A stretch of 64,000 nt of DNA from NCBI GenBank assembly GCA_009667805.1, contig CM019066.1, forward strand, positions 186,001-250,000, read 5' to 3'. The translations under genes and the position numbers were made by a program. Under the pieces are notes generated by a model that made no database searches, was not told the origin of the DNA, and saw nothing but the letters and a program-made list of their open reading frames with translations. Shown in pieces: positions 9,227 to 21,378 of the stretch (positions are counted from its first letter, which is position 1; each line of letters opens with the position of its first letter). The stretch is from Leptobrachium leishanense. Taxonomy: Eukaryota; Chordata; Amphibia; Anura; Megophryidae.

Positions 9227-12200
9227 GAACCTCCCCCGGAAAGTGGGACCTCAGGACACGCAACAGGCCGGGACGACCCGGATGAGCGAAATGGAACTTG
9301 CGGACTCGAGCAGGAGCATGGATCCCATCAGCCGGTTCCCAGGAGCGGTCCTCAGGGCCGTAACCCCGCCACTCAACCAGATACTGAAGGACACCCCGGC
9401 GCCAGCGAGAATCCAGAAGGCGAGCCACCTCAAACTCAGGGGGCCCATCAACCGTCACAGGAGGAGGAGGCGGCAATGTGTGCCCAGAAAAGGGGTCGGG
9501 ACGAACCGGCTTAAGGAGGGAAACATGCACCACCGGATGAAACCGGTAACGTCGAGGCAAACAAAGGAGTATGGCAACAGGACCAACCAAAGCTGCAACA
9601 ACAAAGGGACCAATAAATCGAGGACCGAATTTACGAGTAGGGCAAGAAAACAAGTTGAGAGCCATACCTCTTGCCCAACCCGATATGAGGGAGATGCAGA
9701 ACAGCGACGGTCGGCATATGCTTTGTACGTGACCTGGGCAGCAAGAAGGCTCTCTCATGCCGCGGAACAACAGCGCTTAGGTGCCTGTAGCCGTTCGGTA
9801 ACGGTTGGAACGGGTGTACCGGAGGGCAAATCAGGAAAAGGGGATGGATGGTATCCGTACAACATAAAAAAGGGAGAACAATGAGTGGAATCGTGCAAGC
9901 GTGCATTATAAGCAAATTCTGCTGTACCTACAAGGTCAGCCCAGTCATCCTGTAGGTATGTAGTGTAACAATGAATGTAGGTCTCTAGGGATTGGTTAAC
10001 TCTCTCTGTCTGCCCGTTAGTGTGTGGGTGATGTGCCATGTAAAGCTATACCTAATGCTTGACAAAAATGTCTCCAGAACCTGGAAGTGAACTGGACACC
10101 CCTATCCGACACGACTGATTCGGGAACCCCGTGAAGTCGGAAGACCCCCTGGAGAAACAAAGATGCGGTTAAAGCTGTTGTGGGAAGACCAGAAGCTGGA
10201 ATAAAGTGGGCCATTTTAGTTAATCGATCAACTGTGAACATGATGGTAGAGAAACCTCTTGAAGGGGGTAGATCCACTATGAAATCTACTGTAACATGGG
10301 ACCATGGAGTTTCAGGAACGGGAAGGGGTTGTAGGAGACCGGCGGGTTTCGTGTGAGGACTTTTCATTCGAGCACAAGTCTGACAGGAGCTGACATTGTT
10401 TCACATCACGAGAAAGGCACGGCCACTGGAAGTATCGGGTAATCAGTTCTTTTGTTTTTCGCTCTCCCGGGTGGCCACTACTAGGAAGATCATGAAAAGT
10501 CTGTAGGACCGTCAAACGATCCTCTTGAGGTACAAAAATACGTTGTTGGCAAGAAGACGTTGTCGATGCCTGGTTCTGTAAACAAGTAGCAGAATGTTCT
10601 CGTATATTATTCATTAAAGTGGTGGTGACACCAAGGAAATGTTGCTGTTGCAGGATTGTCTCCTCTGGAGGTTCTTCTACGCCTCTCGCTGAGAGACGAG
10701 ACAGAGCATCTGCTTTCCCGTTTTGGGTTCCTGGCCGGTATGTAAAATGAAAATCTGTCAGGATCCCTGGCTGTAGCCATTCTGGAACCCCCCTGGTGGT
10801 ACACTTCCATGTACTGTTCCTGCCCTGTAACCAGCATTCACTATCAGCATCCAGCAATGCAACAGTTAACTCACAAACACACGTGAATCACAAAATAAAG
10901 GGCTCTGCCCCACAATTAACATTGCTGGTTCATTACAGCTCTTGTGCTGAGAGAGTGAGGTGCTACTAACTCTCTGCTGTACCAATCTGTTCCTGTTTAT
11001 TATTTAGGTTTCCTGCAACTCCACCATCATCCTTCTGAGAATCATCCGGTCAGTTTATTTCCATATCATCCTCCATACCCCTTCCCACCTGCTATTCAGT
11101 GCAGGACACTGCATCCTGGGCTCATACCCCTGCCATCCAGGTGCCACCCTCACGATCCTGACAAAATCAAAACGCGAAAAGAACAAAAACCATCGAGCTT
11201 GTCTTGGCTTCAAGCATTTAGCGGTACAGAGGTATTCCAAGTTCTTATGGTCTGTTAACACAGTGAAGGGATGTTGGGTACCCTCCAGGAGGTGATGCCA
11301 TTCCTCCAGAGCATTCTTTATTGCTAACAGTTCTGTCGCCGATATCGTAGTTCATCTCTGCGGACGTTAATTTTTTGGAATAATATGCTACCGGATGGAG
11401 GGTCGCATCGAGAGGTTTCCTTTGGGACAAGACTGCTCCCAGTCCTGTCTCCGATGCATCGACCTCCAGGATATAAGGCAATGTAGGATCTAGAATAGCC
11501 AGAATAGGTGCAGAACAGAATTTTTTTTTAAGAGGTCCAGAGTGGTCTGTGCTGTAGGTGTCCACCAGAATCTGGCTGCTTTTCTTGTTAGGATAGTGAG
11601 GGGCATTATGATCGTAGAGAAATCACGAATGAATCGTCTGTAGAAGTTGGAAAATCCTAGCAGCCATTGTGCCGCCTTCTTATCGGTTGGCACCGGCCAG
11701 GTTTGTATGGCTTCTACCTTTTTTTTATCCATCGCTACACATCCAGGAGTCAGTTCAAGACCCAGGAAACCGATTCTACTTGCTTCGAATACACATTTCT
11801 TGATTTTGGTGAATAATTTATGGGTGCGGAGACGATTCAACACTCTGGTCATATGTACTCTATGTTCCTGTAGAGAAGGTGAAAAGACCAGTATGTCATC
11901 GAGATAAACGACTATATAACTGTCAAGAAGGTCACAAAATATATCATTCAAAAAATGATGAAACATGGCAGGGGCGTTGCATAGCCCAAAAGGCATCACC
12001 TTGTACTCGAAATGGCCATATCGTGATCTGAAAGCCATCTTCCACTCGTCTCCATGACAAACCCGAACAAGATTATAGGCTCCTTTTAGATCAATCTTTG
12101 AGTAGCTGTTAGCTCCTCGTAATCTTTCAATCAATTCTGGAATAAGCGGCAAGGGATAACTGTTCTTAATCGTAATATGGTTAACTGTCAATAGTCCACA

Positions 12201-13017
12201 CAGGGCCGAAGGTCTCCATCTTTCTTCGCCACAAAAATGATACCCGCTCCCGCAGGGGACGTGGAATGATGGATAAACCATTTCTCCAGGTTCTCCTGAA
12301 TATATCCTCTTAGTACCTGTAATTCGGGTTCCGACAGCGGATATATTTGGCCATAGGGGATGGGTGCTCCAGGTAGGAGATCAATAGGGCAATCATAAGG
12401 CTGTCGTGGAGGTAAGGTCTCTGCTCCTCTTTCATTGAATACATCTGAAAAAGAGGCATAGGCTGATGGTAAGACTATGTCGTACTGAGGTATCATGTTG
12501 GCATCCAATATGGTACAGAGAGTGTGCTGTTTTTCATTGAGGCACAGTTGCATACAATATGGAGACGCAAAGGCTAACTTCCCTGTTGCCCAGGAAATAG
12601 AGGGATCATGTAACCGGAGCCAGGGGAGTCCTAATATCACAGGAAACACAGGCGAGGTTACCACATCAAACACCATACGCTCCGTATGCTTGGAACCGGC
12701 AGATACCCATATGGGCATGGTTTCTTGAAGGACAGGACCTGACGGCAATGAAGACCCATCAACAACCTGATTATGCAAAGGAAAGGGTTTATTTTGTAAC
12801 GAGACACCAAGTTCCTCTGACGGATTGATCAAGAAAGCTGCTACTGGCTCCTGAATCAACTAGCGTGGGCCGGGAACACGGCTTCTCTCCCCACTGCAAG
12901 ATAAGAGTAATGGATAAATGAAACTGCCAATGTTGGTGTAACGTCCAGGGTCCAAGGAGGCAAGCAACAGGACCCTGGAGGACCCGTTTCGCCTGGCCAG
13001 GTGCAATGGCCAGATGA
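9227..13017 (-). pseudogene. Ty3/gypsy chromovirus polyprotein (Pol), decayed
   Basis: Polyprotein of a chromodomain LTR retrotransposon, reading from 13017 downwards. An aspartic protease motif LVDSGAS is near 12852. The RT has SKIDLKGAYN, FGLCNAPA and the catalytic YLDD near 11895-11906, followed by RNase H. The integrase has a Zn-binding region (10400-10510), a catalytic core with TVDFIVD, VSDRGVQFTS and HPHTNGQTERVN, and a C-terminal chromodomain (LVEWRGYGPEDRSWEP near 9400-9450). Several frameshifts break the frame, for example near 12200, 11330, 10350 and 9760. A 408-bp solo LTR (10756-11163) interrupts RNase H. Upstream gag is missing: at about 13017 sequence switches to an oppositely oriented gypsy gag. 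Confidence 0.85.
10756..11163. mobile_element. 408-bp solo LTR inside gypsy pol
   Basis: Starts TGTCAGGATCC and ends GATCCTGACA, flanked by the 5-bp duplication AAATC (10751-10755 and 11164-11168). If the insert and one AAATC are ignored, the host RNase H reading frame joins smoothly (FSRFDF then HFTYRPGT on the minus strand). This proves a later insertion. It has TG/CA ends and no coding capacity. Confidence 0.85.
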
Positions 13018-13862
13018 AACATTTACCACGGCCTTTCTGGAGGGCATAAATGATGCTTTAATGTATGAATTAGCACCTACTGTATGTCGTTGCCAGAGGA
13101 GCTAGAAGACCTTATTGAGTATTGCGTAGCACTCGATGACCAGATTCGTGATAGGAGGTTTGGTAGTGTAAAATCACGTAAACCTTCCCAGGTCACCTCC
13201 CCCACTCCTCATACCGTTCGCAACCCTTCTCCTCCTAGGGTGGAACAACCTGACCCTGAACCTATGCAGTTGGGTCGGTCCAGTATCTCAGGGGAGAAGA
13301 GACAACATCGCCTCAGAAAAGGCCTATGCTTTTACTGTGCTGGCAGGGGGCATCTCCGGTTACAATGTCCAAACAACCTGAAAAGGCCTATGTGGGGGCA
13401 CTATCATGCCAAGAGTCTCCTGAGACACAGATGCTTGGTACTACTGTATTGTCTATCGTGTCTGATAAGAAACAGAAGAATAAATCTTCTGTGGTGGTTC
13501 CAGTGTCAGTTGCTTGGGACAATATCAAGCTTGACACAGAGGCACTTATTGATTCTGGTTCTACAGGAAACCTCATGGATTCTGGTTTTGCTGCTATGCA
13601 CCGAGTGCCTTTGGTAGAGAGAAATTCCTTTCCTCATTGAAAGTATTGATAGCAGGAAACTGCGTAGACCTCATGTTACTCATGATACCATCCCTATCTC
13701 CTTCTGTGCTGGGATTATCCACAAAGAAAAAATACAGTTTCATATTGTAGAGTCTCCCACAGCGCCTATTGTCTTAGGTTATCCATGGTTGACCAAACAT
13801 AACCCAGTAATGAACTGGACGACAGGAAAAGTGGACTCATGGGGTTCGAAATGCTGAACCAG
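13003..13862 (+). pseudogene. Ty3/gypsy Gag-protease fragment, plus strand
   Basis: Coding remnant of a second gypsy-type element, opposite in orientation to the pol at 9227-13017. The start of the piece encodes a capsid-like tail (TFTTAFLEGINDALMYEL). A frameshift near 13075 follows, then a nucleocapsid with one zinc knuckle, CFYCAGRGHLRLQC, near 13330. After another shift near 13380 comes an aspartic protease with LIDSGSTGNLMDSG near 13550, and a third shift near 13640 leads to VLGYPWLTKHNP, a conserved protease-RT linker. RT and LTRs are absent. This is either a fragment carried by rearrangement or half of an element broken at 13003-13017. Confidence 0.75.
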
Positions 13863-14007
13863 GTGTCTGGGTAACAGTGCTGTGGGGGGCAATGTGAACA
13901 TAACCATAGTCCCTCCGTTGTCTACTAGAGTGCCCATGCCCGACAGTAAGGCCAAGCACCCCAACGGTGGCCCAGGGCAACAGAAGGGCACTGTAGCTTG
14001 CGGCAAT
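13863..14007. other. Unassigned 145-bp spacer
   Basis: Sequence between the gypsy fragment and the left end of hAT copy B. No coding or repeat signal was recognised in it. Confidence 0.3.
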
Positions 14008-14419
14008 TAGGGGGATGAGCTGTTCGGTTCGATCGATTCAGAGTTCACATCGAACATAACCTGTTCGCATGTTTGCGAACTGCGAACATTTCCGGGTGTT
14101 TGCCGCGTGTTCGCCCACAATGCACCACAATGGACCACAATGCACTTTTCCACTGGCCTGAAGCTCGTAATTGGCTACAGCCTTGCACCTGACCACAGGT
14201 CTGGTGCAAGACAGGTTCAACACTATGCCAATTACCGGCTCAGAGTCCTGATTGGGCAAATTTTGCCCAATCATGGGCTCACAGAGCTAAGTCCCGCAGC
14301 ACACTATATAAGGTTTCCACGCAGCGCTTCTGCATGCATTTGAGAGGAGATTTCATAGGAGATTGTTGTTGTGTGTACTTACTGCCGGTCTGCCACACTA
14401 CTGGGGGGGTCTGGGGGTC

Positions 14420-15140
14420 TCATTTCTACCAAATATCTGGGAATTGAGGTGATCTGTGTCTTGTCACTGCCAACAAGTATTTTGGGGGTCACAAATTTCT
14501 ACAAAATATTTGGGAATTGAGGTGATCTGTGTCTTGTCACACAGCCAGTACCACGCACTATTTTGGGGGTCACTAATTTCTACAAAACATTTGGGAATTG
14601 AGGTGATCTGTGTCTTGTCAGTGCCAGCAAGTATTTTGGGGGTCACAAATTTCTACAAAATATTTGGGAATTGAGGTGATCTGTGTCTTGTCACACAGCC
14701 AGTGCCACGCAGTATTTTGGGCGTCAGTAATTTCTACAAAATATTTGGGAATTGTTATAATCCGTGTGTTCTCACTGGCTGCCACCATCAGGGGGTCATA
14801 CTGATTTATAGGAGGTTTCTGAGATTTGTAATCTGTGTCTTCTCACTGCCACCCATCGGGGGTCACATTGATTTATAGGAGATTTCTGACACTTGTAATC
14901 TGTGTCTTCTCACTGCCAGCAATCAGGGGGTCCCACATACTTCTAGCATATTTATGCGAATTGTAATTTGTGTCTTCTCACTGCCACTCATCAGGGTGTC
15001 ACATTGATTTAAAGGAGGTTTCTGCGATTTGTAATCTGTGTCTTCTGACTGCCACCCATCAGGGGGTCACACTGATTTATGAAGTTTCTGGGAATTGTAA
15101 TCTGTGTCCTGTCACTGGCTGCCAGCTATCAGGGTGTCTC
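14420..15140 (+). repeat. Two tandem arrays in the hAT 5' untranslated region
   Basis: Array 1 (about 14420-14765) has five units, marked by GGGAATTGAGGTGATCTGTG, with spacing alternating 73 and 81 bp, so the higher-order unit is about 154 bp. Array 2 (about 14765-15140) has five units of about 67 bp, marked by GTAATCTGTGTCTTCTCACTG. Copy C has a matching array of seven 81-bp units at 47125-47650. Their place just before the start codon suggests promoter or transposase-binding repeats (inference). Confidence 0.8.
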
Positions 15141-15373
15141 ACTGAGTTATACCAGAGTTCTGTAAATATTTAATCTTTATACCAGAGTTGAATCAGAGTT
15201 CTGTATATATTTAATCTATATATCACTCACCATGTCTGAAAGAACAAAAAGGACAAGCAGACGCTCCCAGTCAGATAAGAGGGCAAGTAGCCCCTGTGTC
15301 AGGAGGCTGTGCCTCTGGTCGTGGTGGATGTGGTGCATCCTCTGCAGGGACACGCTTATCCTTTCTAACTGGT

Positions 15374-16359
15374 TGTCATGGAACTGACGTAGCGCTCCCC
15401 ACGTCAAACCCCAAGACTTTTATTTCCATGGCGAAAACCCCAAAAGACATAGACCGTTGCTTTGGGGAAGACCTTATATTCATTTATATTGTGTGGTTTT
15501 AAATATGTTTTACATCGTTTGGTTTTAGTTTAATTTAGTTTAGTGAAAAATGACATAGCTTTGGTTTTAAAATACTATATTCCTGTAGGTAAATGTGTCT
15601 TTGTATAAAACAGTAAACAAGCTTTGCTGTTGTGTAAATTATGCGTCAGGGATTTTCCCCATTATCTAAGTACATGTTTAATTTAAGGGATCTCTGATAG
15701 AGTGTGTGTTTAATCTGATGTGCTGGAACAATAGATGTACACACGTTGTGTGAGTTGAAGGCTAAGAGAATGTGAAGAATGTTGATTGTAAATAACTGAC
15801 ATAAAGTAATTAGTATGGGTATGCAAATTGTGACTGTATACTTCAGCATAAATAGTGGCGTTGTTCATTAAAAGGAGTTCAGATCATCTGAGTGTTTGAA
15901 ACATACAACTCTGCCTGGTGTTGTCATTTTACGTCGGCTATATCTCACCACCACCCAGGAACGGGTCACTCTAACTCTGCGGCAGAACCTCGATTCGCCG
16001 CGCCGTTGCGCCACCTATTTTGGGATACCGCAACCACCCAGAATTGGGACCTCGACTCAGCGCCGTGCCTGCATCGTCAAGGAGACTCTACCGAACCGCG
16101 GTTCGCCACGCAGACCGTCTCCAGCCTCTCAATGGTCAGTAGATCCGCTGCTCGAGACGCCGAGTGCCGTGCCACTCGGTAGTCGGGCGGATTTCCACCG
16201 TGGGTGCCCCATCTACTCTCCAGATCTCCACCGCCATGTGGTCTTCTACCCAAGCCGCTCGAGACGCCGGGTGCCGTGCCACTCGGTAGTCGGGCTTGGC
16301 AATACCAAAGAGGGGGTCAGATAGAGCAGGACCGCAGGCGGATACTCCATTCCGTCACA
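15374..16359 (+). mobile_element. Solo LTR of LTR-G inside hAT copy B
   Basis: A 986-bp solo LTR starting TGTCATGGAACTG and ending CCGTCACA. The 5-bp duplication CTGGT flanks it (15369-15373 and 16360-16364), and the hAT sequence CTTTCTAACTGGTGCTG seen at 47887 is restored when it is removed. This copy defines the LTR limits and the sense strand. A TATA-like CATAAATAG near 15847 lies in the expected promoter place, followed by ATTAAA near 15866. A lone LTR is what LTR-LTR recombination leaves. Confidence 0.95.
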
Positions 16360-19303
16360 CTGGTGCTGTTGTTTTAAGCAGCAGCAACATACAGAGGATT
16401 TGGTGTATTGGCTAACCAGGCCATCCTCATCCTCCGATTCCTCTGCTAGCCAGGCTTCTAGTGGTTTACAGTACACCTCAGCTGCCAAAGCATCTAATGC
16501 AGCCTCCATGTCCACAGCTATCACACACGGAGGAGTCAGCTGAATTGTTTGACTACAATGACAGTGACGTGCTGCTTGAGGATGCGCAGCAAGTACAGTG
16601 CTCTGATTCAATCTCTGAGGTTGAGGAAGGGAGTATAATCAACCTAGAGAAAAGGGGTGCCAGTGATGACACACAAAAAACTGGCACTCATGTTGCCACA
16701 GCAGCTGCAACATGCTGCCAAGTTGGCTCCAGTGACGAGGAGATAGGGGGTGATGATGACAATGATGATGAGGTCACTGACTCCACCTGGGTGCCTGATA
16801 GAACAGAGGAATCAAGTGAGGAGGGGGAGGAGGAGGAGGAGGAGGAGGCACAGCAAACACAAGGCACAACATCCTCTATGACCAACCGTAGCACTAGCCA
16901 GTCCAAGGCATCAGATGTCAGAGCAGCTCAGGTGCAGAGCGCTGTTGTCTCAAAGCAAACATGCAGGAACTCTGCTGTCTGGGAGTTCTTTAAGAAGCGT
17001 GCAGCAGAGCGCACAGTTGCTATTTGTAATCTATGTCAGATGAGGCTCAAGCGCTGGAAAGACACCGGACGCTTGAGTACCACATGCTTGAGGCGACATA
17101 TGAACACCTGCCTTACATCCAGTTGGCGCAAAACTTTGCGTAGGTCCTCCTCCTCCTCATCTGTCTCTACCCCCACTGTATGTCAGGCCATGTCATTGCC
17201 TACAACCTCCACTGACAGGGATGATGCTACAGTAATGGATGTACCAGGTACTTCCTCACAATGTGACATCATCCCATCAGTTGAAGATTTACGCAGTCAC
17301 ATTATGTTGCCATAGCTGCTGCAACGTAAGGAAAAATATAGTCCCAACCATCCCCAAGCACAGTGTCTAAATGCCAGCTTAGCAAAATTACTCGCGTTGT
17401 AGCTGCTGCCTTTCCAGCTGGTGGACTCTGCTCCCTTCCGTGAATTTGCGGAATGTGCTGTACCACAATGGCAGGTTCCAAAACGCCATTACTTTTCACG
17501 GAAGGCCATTCCAGCACTATACCAGCATGTGGAAGACAATGTTATTGAGTCATTGGGAAAGGCAGTCAGCAGCAATGTGCATGTGACTTTAGACACGTGG
17601 TCCAGCAAGCATGGACAGGGTCGTTCCATTTCCTTCAAGGCACACTGGGTAACACTGATTGCAGCTGGGAGGGATATAAGACAGGTCTCTGTGTTGGAGC
17701 ATGTTCATCCACCTCGCCTCCAGAAAGCTGCTTGTATGAGGTCTGTCTGCTCCACCACCACCACCTCTCCCTCTTCCTCCTCCTCCTCCTCCTTCTGTGT
17801 CTCTGGCGAAGTGGCAGTTAAACCGACGCCTGACAGGGTCTATGCAATGTCTCAAGCAAAAAGAAGCCATACTGTGCTTGAGATGGTTTGTTTAGGGGAC
17901 AGGAGAAACACTGGGCCAGAAATTCTGTCAGCTCTGCAGTGCCAGGTGCAGAAATGGTTAACACAACGCCAGCTTCAGCTGGGAATGATCATCTGCGATA
18001 ATGGCAGCAAACTTCTCTCCGCCCTATGCAAGGGTAAATTGACGCATGTACCATGCCTAGCACACGTCCTAAATCTAGTGGTACAGCATTTCCTAACCAA
18101 GTACCCAGGGCTGGCACAGCTTCTCAGCCAGGCCAGAAAAGTTTGCAGTAACTTCAGACGGTCATTCCCAGCAAGTGTTCGCCTGGCAGAAATTCAAAGA
18201 GAATTACACCTTCCCACAAACTGTCTGATCTGTGACATGCCCACCAGGTGGAACTCGACATTAGCAATGCTGCAGCGTCTGCACAAGCAGCAGAGGGCCA
18301 TCGACGAGTACCTGTGTGAGTATGGCACAAGAACAGGTTCAGGTCAACTTGTTTCCCCCCCTGCAGTGGCTGATGATCAAGGATGCATGCACTGTACTGT
18401 CACCATTTGAGGAGGCAACGAGGATGGTGAGCAGGGACAGTGCATGCATCAGTGACACACTTCCTTTAGTGTTCCTGCTGGAGCACACTCTGCGGGGAAT
18501 TATAGATGTGGCTCTAGAGGAAGAGCAGCGGGAGGAAGAGGAGGCCTTCCCTAGCTCTCAAGGCCCCAGTCTTTCCGCAGACAGCATTCCATCGGGTCCT
18601 ACTCAGATCAGACAGGAGGAGGATGAGGAGGAGGAGGAGGAGGAGGAATATTTAAGTAGTGGGGGCATTGAAAGTGGGGATTCCTCAAGGGAGGGTTTCG
18701 TGTGCCCAGAAACACAAGGGCTAGTGCGTGGCTGGTAGGAGGAAGTGCACGATGGGGTCATCCTCATTGACCAGGAAGACTCAGAAGCTAATGCCACCTC
18801 CAACCTACGCTGCATGGGCTCGCCTTTAATGCAACGCCTGCTAAAAGATCCCAGGATTCGTGCAATCAAGGAGAGGGATCATTACTGGTTGGCAAGCCTT
18901 CTTTATCCACGATACAAAGGGTAAATTTGCAGAGCTCATCCTGCCCGCACAGAGGGAGCACAGAATGAAAAAACTTGAGGACCCTCTAAAGCGACACTTG
19001 TGTAACACCTTTCCAGGCACCGGTAGGTTACCAAGTGATGAACACACGTGCTTCTGAGGCTGCGGATGATCAGAGGAATTGTGGTGAAGGCCAGGGCTGC
19101 TTGACTGATGCATTTTTAAATTTTTTTAGTCCACGACGCCCAGGGACGTCAAATGTATGCACCCATTGCCAGCGTCTTCACCATATGGTGCAGGACTACC
19201 TAGGGGCAAGGGCAGACCTGGATACCTTTACAGCAGATGATCCACTGGCTTACTGGTGTTGAGATTGGATCACTGGCTAAAACTTAGCCAATATGCTATG
19301 CAG

Positions 19304-20960
19304 CAAGAGTGGGGGTTCAATGGAGGCGCTAGTGAATTTGTGTAAGGTTTTTAAAGGATTATGTTGTGCAGCCGACAAGGATTATAGCACAAAACCTCGA
19401 CAAGAATGTGCAGAATGATAGAGCAGAGACGAGGGGGGGTCCAAGTGGCGCAGACTCTTAAGTGAGTGGTCGATACAGGCTTGTTCTAATGTGGTCAAAA
19501 AGGGACCTAAGTACAAATAGTATGCCTTCTGTTAGAAGGTGAAAAAAAGAAGAACAGTACCTATTCATGTACAGGAAGGCATTTAAAGTGCTAATATAAA
19601 GTGCAAATGAATAAAGTGCAAATGAAATGATAAAAATGCTAGTGCAAAGTATATAAAAGTCAAGGATGAATTCTTGACAGAGTTCTGGCCCAGTATATGG
19701 AAAGTTGGTTCAGACCGTATGGGAATACGGTGAGGATGTCCACTGGAGTAGTCCGGAGGGTATGGCAGTCTTCCTAGGGTCCGGTCCTCACCTAGGTCCT
19801 ATATGTGTTTCCAATTCCCAAAAATAGGGAGGCAGGAAGGGGGAAACAGAAAGGGGAGAAGATTGCGCAGTATTGTTTGGTAATGGGTCAAGCGGAAAAA
19901 GACGAGGGGACACTTACAGTGTGTGGAGCCTCGGTACCGGCTCTGGTGTGAAGCGCCTTGGGCCTAAATGAGGGTGGCCTCTGCCCTTCTTTGCGGTTGT
20001 TCCTGGGTGACCCTTCGTTTCTTTTCCTTGCTGGTTGCCCGATTATCTCAGGTACAAAAGAGGGAGAATCCTAATAGCGCAATATGCAGCTGTTTGCAGA
20101 AATAAATTTAAAACAGAGGTAGAGAAGGCAAACTCACCGATGATGGAGCCTTTAGATACAGGCTCAACTCTAGGGCATGTGGTACTGCTACGGTGGGTAC
20201 CTGCACCTCTTTCCACAGCGGGTGTTCCCTTATGTTCCTCTCGTTGATAGATGGTTCCTTTGTAAAAAAGGGGTGGTTGGGCATATACAGCTAAAGCTGT
20301 TGTTGGGTCTCCAGGTGACCAATAGTAAATAAATAAATAAATGGAGAGATTGAGGTACAAATTAAAAATATTTAATAAGCAAAGGGTTAAAATACAGTTA
20401 AAGGGTGAGGGGTTCGCACAGAGTACGCGTTTCGGCTGACAAAGCAGCCTTCTTCAGCTCAGGGTGCAAAAAAAGGGGATGTGGGACACTCCACGTGTGT
20501 CTGTTTATATAGAAAGTACGAATAGCTGAATTCCCGGAGTTACTTCCGGGTTCCGTGGGGGATGCGGTCACGTGGTGCGTGCCGCGTCATTACGCGGCGG
20601 CCATTTTGGGCGTGCGTTCCACTTGCCTGTTGTTTGCGTTCCATACGCAACGTATGTCCGGCGCAAGTGTTACCCGGGGGAAAAACACGGCGGCGGGGCA
20701 GTTCTAATCCCACAGGAGGCACAGATGGGTACCAGCATCAGAAAGACATAGGCTGGTACCCTCATATATAAAAGAGCACCATACAGAAGGCTTAAGAGGG
20801 CATCTTGGATAAAACGCATTATACAGTGGGGATATAACACAGTTTGGTATTTAAAACGGAGTAAAGCACATTCCGGGTCATTGGCAAAAATACAATATAC
20901 AGTGGGGATATGTCACAGTGGTATTTAAAATGAAAATAAAACACATTTTGGGTCATTGAC
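19304..20960 (-). repeat. PLE2 pseudo-LTR, downstream copy
   Basis: About 1.65 kb nearly identical to 24765-26395, both beginning CAAGAGTGGGGGTTCAATGG in plus order. It holds the 3' flank of the minus-strand element and a hammerhead-like ribozyme at 20416-20467. The two copies differ by only a few base changes and short indels over this length, which suggests recent insertion. Confidence 0.85.
20416..20467 (-). ncRNA. Hammerhead-like ribozyme in PLE2 pseudo-LTR
   Basis: Read on the minus strand the 52 nt hold every type I hammerhead part in order. Stem I is formed by GCAC/GUGC and GAG/CUC across an internal loop. The core CUGAAGA fits CUGANGA. One extra A follows, then stem II GGCUG/CAGCC with a CUUUGU loop, then GAAA, then CGCGUA, whose GUA is an allowed cleavage triplet. 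Stem III is minimal and self-complementary (ACGCGU), as known for Penelope hammerheads that act as dimers. The fold is by eye. Confidence 0.65.
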
Positions 20961-21378
20961 AAAAGTACAATTTAAAACACGGTAGAGATAAGTATAAAGA
21001 GCAAAGTGTGACAATGAATTAATATCTGCGGGTACATCTATAAGCAATGGTCTTAACCTCATGCAGATACATAAAAACACAATATGAATGTAACATAAAA
21101 ATATAAAATGGTCACAGGATAAGAAAACTAAGACATAATGATAAAATTACATCTTAAAAATTAAAAATTAAAAATTAAAAAAGTAAAAAATAAAGGATTA
21201 AAAATCGATAATATAAAATTTAAAAATTCAAAAATTCCAAAAATCATAAAACTGGAGGGGATGGCTGGGAAGGATGAGATGGGAGGTAATACAGGATTCA
21301 TAAAATATATTTAGTACGGTCACGTGCGAATTGGTAGTGTCTTCCGGAGCGGGTATGTAGTGGGTATTCGGTAAGTAA

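Noticed and set aside
17589..17870. Minus-strand frames in hAT copies (for example 93 codons at 17870-17589)
   Set aside because: Antisense shadows of the transposase with low-complexity runs and no conserved domain.
15232..19300. Domesticated host ZBED gene
   Set aside because: All copies have stops, frameshifts and transposon termini, with several copies in one window. They are transposon remnants, not a single-copy host gene.
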